A stretch of 40,473 bases of DNA from positions 1 through 40,473 of the forward strand of contig NZ_JAPFQL010000018.1 of NCBI RefSeq assembly GCF_028446585.1, in the 5' to 3' direction. The notes below the pieces were generated by a model. It worked only from the letters and a program-made list of their open reading frames with translations, had not been told where the DNA came from and searched no databases. The translations under genes and the position numbers were made by a program. Shown piece by piece: positions 1 through 8,249 of this stretch (its first letter is position 1; the number at the start of each line of letters is the position of its first letter). This DNA comes from Intrasporangium calvum. GTDB lineage: Bacteria; Actinomycetota; Actinomycetes; Actinomycetales; Dermatophilaceae.

Positions 1-18
1 GCCCCGCCGCAGCGGGGC
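1..18 (-). terminator. Hairpin downstream of the GH3 gene
   Basis: A perfect 7-bp stem (GCCCCGC/GCGGGGC) with a 4-nt loop lies 30 bp past the stop codon of the minus-strand glycoside hydrolase gene. There is no U-run after it, as is common for actinobacterial terminators. The window starts at the hairpin, so its outer extent cannot be judged. Confidence 0.45.
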
Positions 19-48
19 CCCTTCGTCGTCCCACGGACCCAGGGCCGG

Positions 49-2427
49 TCAGCCCTGGTCGTAGGTCAGGCCGAAGCCATACGGGAAGAGTGCCCCGTCG
101 GCCGTCTCGTCATAGCCCGGGAGGTCGCTCTTCTGCTCCTGCACTGCGGCTCGGGTCCCGGCCAGGGCGAAAGGCAGCCGGCCCTGCGGTGCGAAGTCAC
201 CGGACAGCACGTCCATCAGGGCCGTGTCGCTCATCCCGAAGCCGGCCACGATGGCGCCCGCGTCCCGCAGCCCGCTCGCGTCGTCGAGGACGAAGGGCTG
301 GCGGAAGTAGACGTGCAGGACGACCTTGTCGGGGTCGCCGACCTCGGCCATCACCTGCTGGATCGTGCTGAGCGACGGGACGACCTGCCAGGACTCGGAC
401 GTCTCCATGCCGCTGAAGTCCAGGATGCCCGACTCCCACGGGTAGGAGCCGCCGAAGCGCAGGCCGCTGTCGGTGCACGCGGTCGCCCCGTAGGACACGC
501 AGGCGTCGGACTCGCCGTAGGGGCTCTCCCCGTCCAGGCCCGCCGTCCCCGGCATGACGATGGGGTTGACGTGGTCGGGGTTGAGCCCGGTCGCCGGGTC
601 GTTGCTGCGGTAGGCGGACGTGTTCTTGTTCTTCGCGGTCATCGAGATGATGACGTAGTCCGCCCCGGCAGCGCTCGGGCGAGGCGTGCCGGCCGGAACG
701 TTGCCGTTGATGACCTCGTAGCCGTGGCCGGCCACGGTCTCCTCCTTGAAGTCGCCGAGGATGTAGACCTTCGACCCCGGCTTGAGCGGGAGCACCTTGC
801 CGCCGTCGGCGGCCTCGTTGTTCTGCAGGAGAACGGCGGACTTCCGCTGGAGGTCGAGGCCGACCTCCCGGTTCGCCGCGTTGCCGACCGTGGCCGTCGC
901 GACCGCCTCGTCGACGTAGGGGTCCTCGAACAGGCCCATCCGGAAGAGCGGCTCGAGCAGGCGCGCCGCGGCAAGGTCCACGCGCTCGTTCGTGACGAGA
1001 CCGGCCCCGACGAGGTCGGTGATCGTCTTGACGTCGTGGAATCCGGAGAGGGTGTCGGTGCCGCCGTTGATCGCGGCGGCCACGCGCTCCGGGACGGTCG
1101 CGGTCTCGAGGCCCCAGGCCCGGTCGTTGATGATCCCGGTGTCGGAGTTGACGTAGCCCTTGAAGCCGAGCCGGTCCCGCAGCAGGTCGTTGACGATCTG
1201 CGACGAGAAGGCCATCCCCGTCTGGTCGTAGGTGACGCCGTCATGGGTGACTCCCATGGGCACGCCGTAGTACGGCATGATCGCCGCGACGCCGGCGTTG
1301 ATCGCCGCCTCGAACGGCTTGAGGTGGTAGCCGAAGCCGCCACCCGGGTAGACCTGCGTCTTGCCGAAGGCGTAGTGCGGGTCGAGGCCGAGCTCCTGCG
1401 GGCCCCCGCCCGGGAAGTGCTTGAGCGTCAAGGCGACGTCGGAGTCCCGGGTGAGCGCGGTGCCGTCGGCACCCACCGGGCCCTGCAGCGTGCCGACGAG
1501 GGTCTCCATGATGTTGGCCGCCAGGTCGGCGTCCTCGGTGAACGTCTCGTGGGTGCGGTACCACCTCGGCTCGGTGGACAGGTCCGCCATGTAGCCGTAC
1601 ATGCCCCGCAGGCCGATCGAGGACCACTCCTGGCCCATGACCTCGGCGAAGCGCTCGACCACGGCCATGTCCCCGATGGTCGGGACGGAGCCGGTCCGCA
1701 CCGCCTCCTCGCCCAGCGCAGCGGCGGCGATCCCGGCCTCCTTCGGGAAGGCGGAGAACGCGCCGGCGGACTCGTTGATCCCGGCTCGGGCGTCGGGGTC
1801 GATGTGGTTGCGGGCGTTCGACTTGAAGAGCGACGGGATCCCCAGACGGGTCGCCTCGCTCAGCTCCTGGACGCTGTTGGTGAACTTCGCCGCCTCGGCG
1901 GGCGTCACCGAGATGCGGGTGCCGAAGCCGCCGGTCTCCGCGGTGCAGAGCGCCTGGTCCGGGCTCGTGACGGTGTTGCGGAAGACGAAGCGGTGCATCT
2001 TCTGCACGTCGATGTAGTTCGCGGCCACCGCGGGCACGGTCCCCCGCTCCCCCGTCCCGACGTCGCAGGACGCGTTGAGCGTGTCGATGAGCATGAGGCC
2101 GGCCTTCTCCTCGAGCGTCATCCGCCCGACGAGGTCAGCCACCCGGTCGGCGACCGGCTTGCGCCAGTCCTCGTAGGTGTCGAGGCGGCCGTTGTCGTTG
2201 AGGTCCTTGAACGTGCGGCCCTTGACGGTGATCAGGTCCTTGGCGCGCGCCTCGAGGACCGGAGGGCGACCGTGGTTGCCCTCGTCAGCCGCGGCGGCCT
2301 CGGGAGCCGCTGTCGCCCCCAGGCCCCCGGCCAGGGTCACGGCCAAGGTCAGGGCCAGGGTCAGGGGCAACGCAGCAGCGACGCCGAGCAGGCCGCGACG
2401 ACGTCGCGTACGCGGAAGTGTCTTCAT
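49..2427 (-). CDS. Secreted glycoside hydrolase family 3 protein (beta-glucosidase-like)
   Basis: 792 aa. It begins with a basic stretch (RTRRRRGLLG) and a long hydrophobic segment ending near ATAAPEA (about residue 41), so it is exported; the RR pair leaves Tat export possible. Residues 75-87 (DLNDNGRLDTYED) are the small acidic lead-in seen in many GH3 enzymes, followed by RMTLEEKAGLM, typical of the N-terminal barrel domain. The likely catalytic nucleophile is Asp429 in GYVNSDTG. The C-terminal alpha/beta domain covers about residues 510-792. The start at 2427 was chosen over the longer frame (2583) because the signal peptide begins there and an AGAGGA site lies 10 nt upstream. GH3 enzymes remove glucose, xylose or N-acetylglucosamine from non-reducing ends; the substrate cannot be read from this sequence. 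No sugar transporter or regulator adjoins it. Confidence 0.9.
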   Translation of the reverse strand: MKTLPRTRRRRGLLGVAAALPLTLALTLAVTLAGGLGATAAPEAAAADEGNHGRPPVLEARAKDLITVKGRTFKDLNDNGRLDTYEDWRKPVADRVADLVGRMTLEEKAGLMLIDTLNASCDVGTGERGTVPAVAANYIDVQKMHRFVFRNTVTSPDQALCTAETGGFGTRISVTPAEAAKFTNSVQELSEATRLGIPSLFKSNARNHIDPDARAGINESAGAFSAFPKEAGIAAAALGEEAVRTGSVPTIGDMAVVERFAEVMGQEWSSIGLRGMYGYMADLSTEPRWYRTHETFTEDADLAANIMETLVGTLQGPVGADGTALTRDSDVALTLKHFPGGGPQELGLDPHYAFGKTQVYPGGGFGYHLKPFEAAINAGVAAIMPYYGVPMGVTHDGVTYDQTGMAFSSQIVNDLLRDRLGFKGYVNSDTGIINDRAWGLETATVPERVAAAINGGTDTLSGFHDVKTITDLVGAGLVTNERVDLAAARLLEPLFRMGLFEDPYVDEAVATATVGNAANREVGLDLQRKSAVLLQNNEAADGGKVLPLKPGSKVYILGDFKEETVAGHGYEVINGNVPAGTPRPSAAGADYVIISMTAKNKNTSAYRSNDPATGLNPDHVNPIVMPGTAGLDGESPYGESDACVSYGATACTDSGLRFGGSYPWESGILDFSGMETSESWQVVPSLSTIQQVMAEVGDPDKVVLHVYFRQPFVLDDASGLRDAGAIVAGFGMSDTALMDVLSGDFAPQGRLPFALAGTRAAVQEQKSDLPGYDETADGALFPYGFGLTYDQG

Positions 2428-2655
2428 CAATCCTGGTTCCTCTTTGAACTCGAAGGGAGGCATATCGGACGGGAGGGTGGGCACACCGTCGCGCTCCCCT
2501 CGCCGACATCCCAACGAGTTGCCATGAGTTGCAACGCCCCTCGCAGGCCGCCGACGTCGGCAACCGTCGGCAACTGGTGGCAAGCCCTTTCCACCGGCCG
2601 CTCGTTCTGCCTGAATCGGAGCAACGCGCCCGGCCCGGCGGCCCCGCCGAGCCGG

Positions 2656-2670
2656 CCCAGCGGCATACGA
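2656..2670 (+). repeat. Dispersed repeat copy 1 (CCCAGCGGCATACGA)
   Basis: Copy of the dispersed CAGCGGCATACG element, in the 278-bp divergent spacer between the GH3 gene and gnd, 36 bp before the gnd start. The rest of the spacer holds the two ribosome binding sites and no other recognisable feature. Confidence 0.75.
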
Positions 2671-2705
2671 CCGCTTGACCTCCCCCTTCTCCGCAAAGGA
2701 ACCCC

Positions 2706-4142
2706 GTGAGCACCTCCGCGACAGCGAACATCGGCGTCATCGGCCTCGCCGTGATGGGCAGCAACCTGGCCCGCAACCTCGCCCGGCACGGGCACACCGT
2801 CGCGGTCTTCAACCGGACCCACGCCCGCACGCTCGCCCACCTGGAGGCGCACCGCGCGGAGGGGGCGTTCGTCGGGGCGGAGACGGTCGAGGAGTTCGTC
2901 GACTCCCTGATCCGCCCGCGGCGCGTCATCATCATGGTGCAGGCCGGCCCGGGCACCGACGCCGTCATCGACCAGCTCGCACCCCTGCTCGAGGAGGGCG
3001 ACATCATCGTCGACGGCGGCAACGCCCACTTCGAGGACACCCGCCGCCGCGAGGCGCGCCTGCGCGAGATCGGCCTCCAATTCGTCGGCACCGGGATCTC
3101 CGGCGGCGAGGTCGGCGCGCTCGAGGGTCCGTCGATCATGCCGGGCGGCTCCGCGGAGTCCTACGCGGCGCTCGGCCCGATCCTCGAGTCGATCGCCGCC
3201 CAGGTCGACGGCGAGCCGTGCTGCGCCCACCTGGGCCCCGACGGCGCCGGCCACTTCGTCAAGATGGTCCACAACGGCATCGAGTACGCCGACATGCAGT
3301 TCATCGCCGAGGCCTACGACGTGCTCAGCGCTGCGGGGCTGACGGCCGCGGAGGCCGCCGAGGTGTTCCGCGAGTGGAACACCGGAGAGCTCGACTCCTT
3401 CCTCATCGAGATCACCGCCGAGGTGCTCGACCAGGTCGACGCGACAACGGGCCGCCCCCTCGTCGAGCTGATCGTCGACGCCGCCGAGCAGAAGGGCACC
3501 GGGCGATGGACGGTCCAGACCGCGCTCGAGCTCGGCGTGCCGGTGTCGACGATCGCTGAGTCGGTCTTCGCCCGGTCCGCGTCAGGCGACCGGACCGTGC
3601 GGGAGGCGTCGCGTGGGGTGCTCACCGGGCCGGACCGCACGCTGCCCGCCGTCGATCGGCAGCAGCTCGTCGACGACGTGCGCGACGCGCTGTGGTCGTC
3701 GAAGGTGGTCGCCTACGCCCAGGGACTGGAGCAGATCCGCAAGGCGAGCGACGAGTACCACTGGGGCGTCGACATCGCGACGGTGGCGCGCCTCTGGCGG
3801 GGCGGCTGCATCATCCGCGCCCGGCTGCTCAAGCAGATCAGCGAGGAGTACGCCGTCGGCCGGCTCGCCACGCTCCTCGTCGCCCCGAGCATCCAGGCCG
3901 GGCTGGCCGAGCGGCAGGGCGCGTGGCGGCGAGTGGTCGCAGCGGCCGCGACTGCGGGCGTCCCGGTGCCGGGCTTCTCGAGTGCGCTCGCCTACTACGA
4001 CACGGTGCGGGCGGAGCGGCTGCCGGCCGCTCTCGTCCAGGGGCTGCGGGACAACTTCGGCGCCCACACGTATGGGCGCATCGACCGCGAGGGCGCCTTC
4101 CACACGCTGTGGTCCGCCGACCGGAGCGAGGTCCAGCTCTGA
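2706..4142 (+). CDS. gnd: 6-phosphogluconate dehydrogenase, decarboxylating
   Basis: 478 aa, the usual length of the long (GndA-type) enzyme. It converts 6-phosphogluconate and NADP+ to ribulose 5-phosphate, CO2 and NADPH in the cytosolic pentose phosphate pathway. Visible features: N-terminal dinucleotide fold with GLAVMGSNLARN at residues 13-24 and a VFNRT strand; substrate-binding SGGEVGALEGPSIMPGG near residues 132-148; the family signature with catalytic Lys in KMVHNGIEYADMQ near residue 190; all-helical C-terminal domain. The GTG start at 2706 is preceded by AGGA five nt upstream. The gene is followed after 26 bp by larE on the same strand, so co-transcription is possible, though no functional link is known. 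Confidence 0.97.
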   Translation: MSTSATANIGVIGLAVMGSNLARNLARHGHTVAVFNRTHARTLAHLEAHRAEGAFVGAETVEEFVDSLIRPRRVIIMVQAGPGTDAVIDQLAPLLEEGDIIVDGGNAHFEDTRRREARLREIGLQFVGTGISGGEVGALEGPSIMPGGSAESYAALGPILESIAAQVDGEPCCAHLGPDGAGHFVKMVHNGIEYADMQFIAEAYDVLSAAGLTAAEAAEVFREWNTGELDSFLIEITAEVLDQVDATTGRPLVELIVDAAEQKGTGRWTVQTALELGVPVSTIAESVFARSASGDRTVREASRGVLTGPDRTLPAVDRQQLVDDVRDALWSSKVVAYAQGLEQIRKASDEYHWGVDIATVARLWRGGCIIRARLLKQISEEYAVGRLATLLVAPSIQAGLAERQGAWRRVVAAAATAGVPVPGFSSALAYYDTVRAERLPAALVQGLRDNFGAHTYGRIDREGAFHTLWSADRSEVQL

Positions 4143-4168
4143 GCCCGTCAATGGGTCAGACTGGCCTC

Positions 4169-5041
4169 ATGGACGTCCACGCGCCGCTGCCCGCCTCGCT
4201 AGCCGGGTCGGCTGCCGCCGTGGGTCGCACCCTCGTCGACCGTATGCCGCTGGGCTCGGTCGGGCGCCTCGGCGTCGCCTTCTCGGGGGGTGTCGACTCA
4301 GGCCTCCTCCTCGCGCTCGCCGTCCGGACGCTCGGGGCCGACCGAGTGCTCGCGGTCATCGGGGTGTCGCCGAGCCTGGCCCGCGACGAGCTGCACGGCG
4401 CCCGGGACGTGGCGGCCGCGATCGGGGCGCCCGTCGTCGAGGTCGCGACCCACGAGGGCGACCACCCCATGTATCGCGCCAACGGCCCTGACCGGTGCTT
4501 CTTCTGCAAGGACGAGCTCTTCAGCCGGATCTCGGACGAGGTGGCGGGCCGGCACGGGCTCGTCGCCGTCGCCTACGGCGAGAATGCCGACGACGCGCGG
4601 CGCCCGGACCGGCCGGGGTCCCGCGCGGCGACGAACCACGACGTGCTCCGCCCCCTGGCCGACGCCGGGCTGGGCAAGTCGGACGTGCGGGCGCTGGCCC
4701 GGGCGTTGCGCCTGCCCAACGCGGACAAGCCCGCGGCACCGTGCCTCGCCTCGCGGATCCCGCACTTCAGCGAGGTCGATCCCGTGAAGCTCGGCCAGGT
4801 GGAGAGCTTCGAGCGGGAGCTGCGTCGGCTGGGGTTCGCCGACTGCCGGGTCCGGCACCACGGCGAGGTGGCGCGGGTGGAGCTGGCCGACGTCGACCTG
4901 GCACGTGCGCTGGAGCCCGACACTCGGGCGGCGCTGCACGCGGCCGGTGTGGCTGCGGGTTTCCGGTTCGTCGCGGTCGACGTCATGGGCATCCAGTCCG
5001 GCGCCTTCACCTTGCCGCTCGTGCAGGTCGACCATGGGTGA
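4169..5041 (+). CDS. larE: LarE, ATP-dependent sacrificial sulfur transferase (nickel-pincer cofactor synthesis)
   Basis: 290 aa. LarE adenylates a pyridinium biscarboxylate mononucleotide and installs sulfur, giving the thiocarboxylates that later hold nickel. The PP-loop SGGVDS (residues 39-44) follows a short N-terminus. A CFFC pair (Cys110, Cys113) sits in the RCFFCKDELF segment, and Cys192 in KPAAPCLASRI is at the position of the sulfur-donor or cluster cysteine in characterised LarEs (recalled, not aligned here). ATG 4169 is preferred; an in-frame ATG at 4151 adds six residues and neither has a clear Shine-Dalgarno. The stop overlaps larB by 8 nt (ATGGGTGA), so the two are translationally coupled. 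A copy of the dispersed CAGCGGCATACG repeat lies inside this gene at 4241-4254. Confidence 0.93.
   Translation: MDVHAPLPASLAGSAAAVGRTLVDRMPLGSVGRLGVAFSGGVDSGLLLALAVRTLGADRVLAVIGVSPSLARDELHGARDVAAAIGAPVVEVATHEGDHPMYRANGPDRCFFCKDELFSRISDEVAGRHGLVAVAYGENADDARRPDRPGSRAATNHDVLRPLADAGLGKSDVRALARALRLPNADKPAAPCLASRIPHFSEVDPVKLGQVESFERELRRLGFADCRVRHHGEVARVELADVDLARALEPDTRAALHAAGVAAGFRFVAVDVMGIQSGAFTLPLVQVDHG
4241..4254 (-). repeat. Dispersed repeat copy 2, inside larE
   Basis: The reverse complement reads CCCAGCGGCATACG, and the preceding bases (GACCGAG) match those before the copy at 29751. It is translated in larE as Arg-Met-Pro-Leu-Gly, just upstream of the PP-loop. Confidence 0.7.
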
Positions 5042-5735
5042 CTCCGAGTCCCTTGGCCTGCACGGGATTGCAGAGCTGGACCTGGGCCGGGCCGCCAGGC
5101 GCGGCTATCCCGAGGCCATCTACTGCGCAGGCAAGTCCGCGGCCCAGGTAGGTGCAATCGCCCTGGCGGTCAAGGACGCTCACGAAGCCGGGACGACGAG
5201 CGGGACGGTGCTCTTCACCCGAGCGGCCGCCGAGCACGCCGAGGCCGTCCTCGGCGTGCTGCCGGACGCGGTCCACGACGAGATCGGACGGATCCTCGCC
5301 TGGCCGCCGCGCGCGCCCGAGCCGACCGGTGGGCTCGTCGCGGTGCTGTGCGCAGGCACCTCCGACCTGCCCGTGGCTCGGGAGGCGGTCTTCACGCTGA
5401 CCTACCTGGGGCGCCCGACCGAGCTCGTCGTCGACATCGGCGTGGCCGGGATCCACCGGGTCCTCGCCCGACAGGACCTCATCGACGCCGCGCGGGCCAT
5501 CGTCGTCGTGGCCGGAATGGACGGCGCGCTGCCCTCGGTGGTGGCCGGCCTGGCGCACTCGCCGGTCGTCGCGGTCCCCACCTCGGTGGGTTACGGCGCG
5601 GCATTCGAGGGGCTCGCTCCCCTGCTCTCGATGCTCAACGCCTGCTCGCCCGGCGTCGGGGTCGTCAACATCGACAACGGCTACGGCGCAGGGCACCTCG
5701 CCGCGCAGATCGCCGCGCCACTCCCCGCGACCTGA
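5034..5735 (+). CDS. larB: LarB, pyridinium-3,5-biscarboxylate mononucleotide synthase
   Basis: 233 aa. LarB carboxylates and hydrolyses nicotinic acid adenine dinucleotide, the first step of nickel-pincer nucleotide synthesis; it is related to the PurE/AIR carboxylase fold. The PurE-like core is visible as VAVLCAGTSDLPVAREA, VVDIGVAGIHR, VVVAGMDGALPSVVAGL and VVAVPTSVGYG. Cys204 in NACSPGVGVVNIDNGYG corresponds to the cysteine reported to attack the pyridinium ring. The N-terminus is shorter than many LarBs: the helical region before the GYPEAIYCAGK motif is reduced to about 24 residues. The start overlaps the larE stop. Its stop is only 3 bp from the convergent larC stop, and no terminator hairpin fits between them. 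Confidence 0.93.
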   Translation: MGDSESLGLHGIAELDLGRAARRGYPEAIYCAGKSAAQVGAIALAVKDAHEAGTTSGTVLFTRAAAEHAEAVLGVLPDAVHDEIGRILAWPPRAPEPTGGLVAVLCAGTSDLPVAREAVFTLTYLGRPTELVVDIGVAGIHRVLARQDLIDAARAIVVVAGMDGALPSVVAGLAHSPVVAVPTSVGYGAAFEGLAPLLSMLNACSPGVGVVNIDNGYGAGHLAAQIAAPLPAT

Positions 5736-5738
5736 GCC

Positions 5739-7019
5739 TCAGCGCTGCGCCAGGCCGCGGGCGCTCGCCGTCGGGAGGGGCGCCCCCGGCACGAGCCCTG
5801 CCGCTGCCGCTGCCGCGACGGCGGCGTCGAGGACGATCCCGACCGGCCGGTCCAGCGCCCCGCCTGCGGCCTCGACGTCCGCGAACTCGGGGGTGGCCTG
5901 GACGACCCTGCCCGCGCGGTGCGCGACCTTGATGCCGATCCGCTGCCCGTCGACGTCGACCGCGACCCACTGCCGCGGAAGGGCCCATCGGTCCACCGCG
6001 GTGCCTCGCACCCCGATCGTGCTCGTCGCCTCGAGGACGAGGTCACGGAGGCGTTCGGCGTCGTCGGGGGCGCACAGGACGGACAGCGTGTGGGCCGGGC
6101 GGCCCTTCTTCATCAGGATCGGCGCCAGCCAGGCATCGGCCGCCCCCGCCGCGAGGAGCGCGTCGAGCACGGAGGGCCACACCCGCGGGTCGAGGTCGTC
6201 GACGTTCGCCTCGAGCACGACCATGCTCGTGTGCTCGAGATCGCCTGTCGGAGAACCGGACTGGGGTGCCGGTGGAGTGGAGAGCCGGCCGAGAACGACC
6301 CGGACGACGTTGGCCCGGCCCGGGACGTCCCTGGTGCCGGCACCGACGCCCACTGCGGACACCGCCATCCGCGGCAGCGGTCCCTGGCTCGCCGCGAGGG
6401 TGGTGAGCAGGGCGACCCCCGTCGGCGTCGCCAGCTCTCCGTCACCGACGGCGTCGACCGTCCATCCCGTGACGAGCCCCAGCACGGCAGGCACGGGGAC
6501 CGGCATCCGTCCGTGGGCTCCCTGCACCGTCCCGGACCCGACGCCGATGACGCTCGTCACGACGTCAGTCACGGCGAGGTCCTCGAGCGCGGCGCAGACC
6601 CCGACGACGTCCGCGATCGAGTCCCACGCCCCGACCTCGTGGAAGTGCACCTCCTCGACCGGCACGCCGTGCACGTCCGCCTCGGCCCGAGCCAGGGCGG
6701 CGAAGGCGGCGTGGGCCCGGCGGGCGATCGGCGCCGGGAGCTCCGCGCCGAGGACGAGCTGCTCGACCTCCGCCCAGCTGCGGTGCGGCTGGTCCTCGCT
6801 CGTGGGCTGCACATCGACCTTGAGGGCCCGCATGCCCGCGCGACGGGTCTCGGCCACGCCGAGTCGCACCAGGCCGGGCACGACCGCGTCCACGGCGGCC
6901 TGCACCCGCTCGAGCGACGCACCGGCGTCGAGGAGGGCGCCGAGCAGCATGTCACCCGCCACCCCCGATGAGGCATCGATCCAGAGCGTGGCCGCGCGGT
7001 CGGGGTGCTCGGTGGACAT
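5739..7019 (-). CDS. larC: LarC, nickel insertion protein of the nickel-pincer cofactor pathway
   Basis: 426 aa in one uninterrupted frame. LarC uses CTP to load nickel onto the thiocarboxylated pyridinium mononucleotide. Typical features: the N-terminal WIDASSGVAGDMLLGALLDAG; a histidine-bearing VEEVHFHEVGAWDSIADVVG; and GSGTVQGAHGRMPVPVPAVLGL followed by GELATPTGVALL. Further on are VLEANVDDLDPR and ILMKKGRPAHTLSVLC, the metal- and nucleotide-handling C-terminal region. In Lactobacillus plantarum the protein is produced through a programmed frameshift; no frameshift is needed here. The start at 7019 rather than 7121 is supported by a TAGCCT box ending 7 nt before the ATG (leaderless) and because the upstream extension is only GDGQ repeats. 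Confidence 0.94.
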   Translation of the reverse strand: MSTEHPDRAATLWIDASSGVAGDMLLGALLDAGASLERVQAAVDAVVPGLVRLGVAETRRAGMRALKVDVQPTSEDQPHRSWAEVEQLVLGAELPAPIARRAHAAFAALARAEADVHGVPVEEVHFHEVGAWDSIADVVGVCAALEDLAVTDVVTSVIGVGSGTVQGAHGRMPVPVPAVLGLVTGWTVDAVGDGELATPTGVALLTTLAASQGPLPRMAVSAVGVGAGTRDVPGRANVVRVVLGRLSTPPAPQSGSPTGDLEHTSMVVLEANVDDLDPRVWPSVLDALLAAGAADAWLAPILMKKGRPAHTLSVLCAPDDAERLRDLVLEATSTIGVRGTAVDRWALPRQWVAVDVDGQRIGIKVAHRAGRVVQATPEFADVEAAGGALDRPVGIVLDAAVAAAAAAGLVPGAPLPTASARGLAQR

Positions 7020-7026
7020 GCGAGTC

Positions 7027-7032
7027 AGGCTA
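7027..7032 (-). promoter_or_regulatory. Leaderless promoter -10 box of larC (TAGCCT)
   Basis: TAGCCT on the minus strand is separated from the larC ATG by 7 nt, which places the transcription start at or next to the A of the ATG. No convincing -35 box is visible. Confidence 0.6.
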
Positions 7033-7070
7033 GGCCCTCCGCGCGCCTCCACCCTCCCGGGCACGCCCGT

Positions 7071-7106
7071 CCCCTGCCCATCCCCCTGCCCATCCCCCTG
7101 CCCATC
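7071..7106. repeat. 12-nt tandem repeat (three copies) upstream of larC
   Basis: Three perfect copies of CCCCTGCCCATC followed by a partial fourth. They lie 40 bp upstream of the larC promoter, in the 192-bp spacer that also carries the dispersed repeat at 7187. Confidence 0.85.
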
Positions 7107-7186
7107 CCCCGGCACCTGCACGCGGCAAGGGGGTGTGTTGCAGGCGGAGGAGGGGGCGCGGACCGCGCGGGTGGGCTGGGAGCCGG

Positions 7187-7200
7187 CCCAGCGGCATACG
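7187..7200 (+). repeat. Dispersed repeat copy 3 (CCCAGCGGCATACG)
   Basis: It lies 11 bp past the stop of the minus-strand CNNM gene. The 20 bases CAGCGGCATACGGAAGCGGC starting at 7189 are shared exactly with the reverse complement of the copy near 19710, although the neighbouring genes are unrelated. Confidence 0.75.
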
Positions 7201-7211
7201 GAAGCGGCGAC

Positions 7212-8249
7212 TCAGCGCTGCGTCGTGTCGGTCACCTCGCCGACGAGCTCCTCGAGGACGTCCTCGAGGAAGACGACGCCGGTGACGACGCCGGCGTCGT
7301 CGATGGTCCGGGCCAGGTGGGCACCGGTGAGCTGCATCGTCGCGAGGACGTCCTCGACCTCGTCCTCGTCGCGCACCGTCGCCAGCCGGCGCACCCGCTT
7401 GGGCGGGATCGGCAGGTCATGGCGCTCGTCGTCCGCGTAGAGGATGTCCTTGAGGTGGACGTACCCGGCGAGGTCCCCGGCCGCGTCGACGAGGGGGTAG
7501 CGGGAGAAGCCCTGCCGGGCGACGAGCTGCTCGATCTGCGCCGGCGTCACCCCCAGCTGGACCGTCGTCAGCGCGTCGAGGCCCACCGCGACGTCGCGTG
7601 CCAGCTTGTCGGAGAACTCCAGCGTCTTGGCGACGAGCCCGTGGCGTTCCTTGGCGATGAGGCCCTCACGGTGGGACTCCCCGACGATGTGCGCCACCTC
7701 CTCCGCCGTGTAGGCGGACGAGATCTCGTCCCTGGGCTCGATCCCGAAGAGCCGGACGAGCGCCTTGGCCACCGCCTCCATGGCGAAGACGATGGGGCGC
7801 AACGTCCGCGTCACCAGGTAGAGCGCCGGGACCAGGACGATCGCCGCCCGCTCCGGACCGGCGATGGCGAGGTTCTTCGGGATCATCTCGCCGACGACGA
7901 CGTGCAGGTACGACACGATGAGCAGGGCGACCGCCAAGGCCACGCCGCCCGCCCAGGCCTCGGGGAGCCCCCAAGCAGCGAAGACCGGCTCGAGCAGGTC
8001 GTGCAGCGCCGCCTCGGCCAGCGCGCCGAGACCGACCGAGCACACCGTGATGCCGAGCTGCGCCGTCGCGAGCATCGAGCCCAGCCGTTCGAGCGCCTCG
8101 AGGCTGGTGGCCGCCCGCTTGCTGCCCGCGTCGGCCAGCGGCTCCAGGCTCGAGCGCCGCACGGCCATCGCCGCGAACTCGGCGCCGACGAAGAAGGCGT
8201 TGGCGAGGAGCAGGAAGAGTGAGACGACATAGACCCACGCGTCACCCAT
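7212..8249 (-). CDS. CNNM/DUF21 transmembrane protein with CBS pair, short form
   Basis: 345 aa. The N-terminal CNNM (DUF21) domain (about residues 1-185) has hydrophobic segments starting YVVSLFLLLANAFFVGAEFAAMAV, the conserved ATAQLGITVCSVGLGALAE and the proline hinge VVVGEMIPKNLAI. A CBS pair follows (about 200-330; QGFSRYPLVD, GYVHLKDIL, VFLEDVLEELVGEV). Unlike its neighbour it ends right after the CBS pair and lacks the CorC_HlyC domain. CNNM/CorC/MpfA proteins are linked to magnesium export or resistance to divalent cations; the substrate here is inferred. Its start overlaps the stop of the upstream paralogue by 8 nt, so the two are coupled and may work as a pair. Confidence 0.9.
   Translation of the reverse strand: MGDAWVYVVSLFLLLANAFFVGAEFAAMAVRRSSLEPLADAGSKRAATSLEALERLGSMLATAQLGITVCSVGLGALAEAALHDLLEPVFAAWGLPEAWAGGVALAVALLIVSYLHVVVGEMIPKNLAIAGPERAAIVLVPALYLVTRTLRPIVFAMEAVAKALVRLFGIEPRDEISSAYTAEEVAHIVGESHREGLIAKERHGLVAKTLEFSDKLARDVAVGLDALTTVQLGVTPAQIEQLVARQGFSRYPLVDAAGDLAGYVHLKDILYADDERHDLPIPPKRVRRLATVRDEDEVEDVLATMQLTGAHLARTIDDAGVVTGVVFLEDVLEELVGEVTDTTQR

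Noticed and set aside
2428..2583. Longer N-terminus for the GH3 protein
   Set aside because: It would bury the signal peptide behind 52 polar residues, and there is no ribosome binding site at the upstream ATG.
313..2709. 798-codon open frame antisense to the GH3 gene
   Set aside because: Same shadow pattern, and it runs through the divergent promoter region and into gnd's start.
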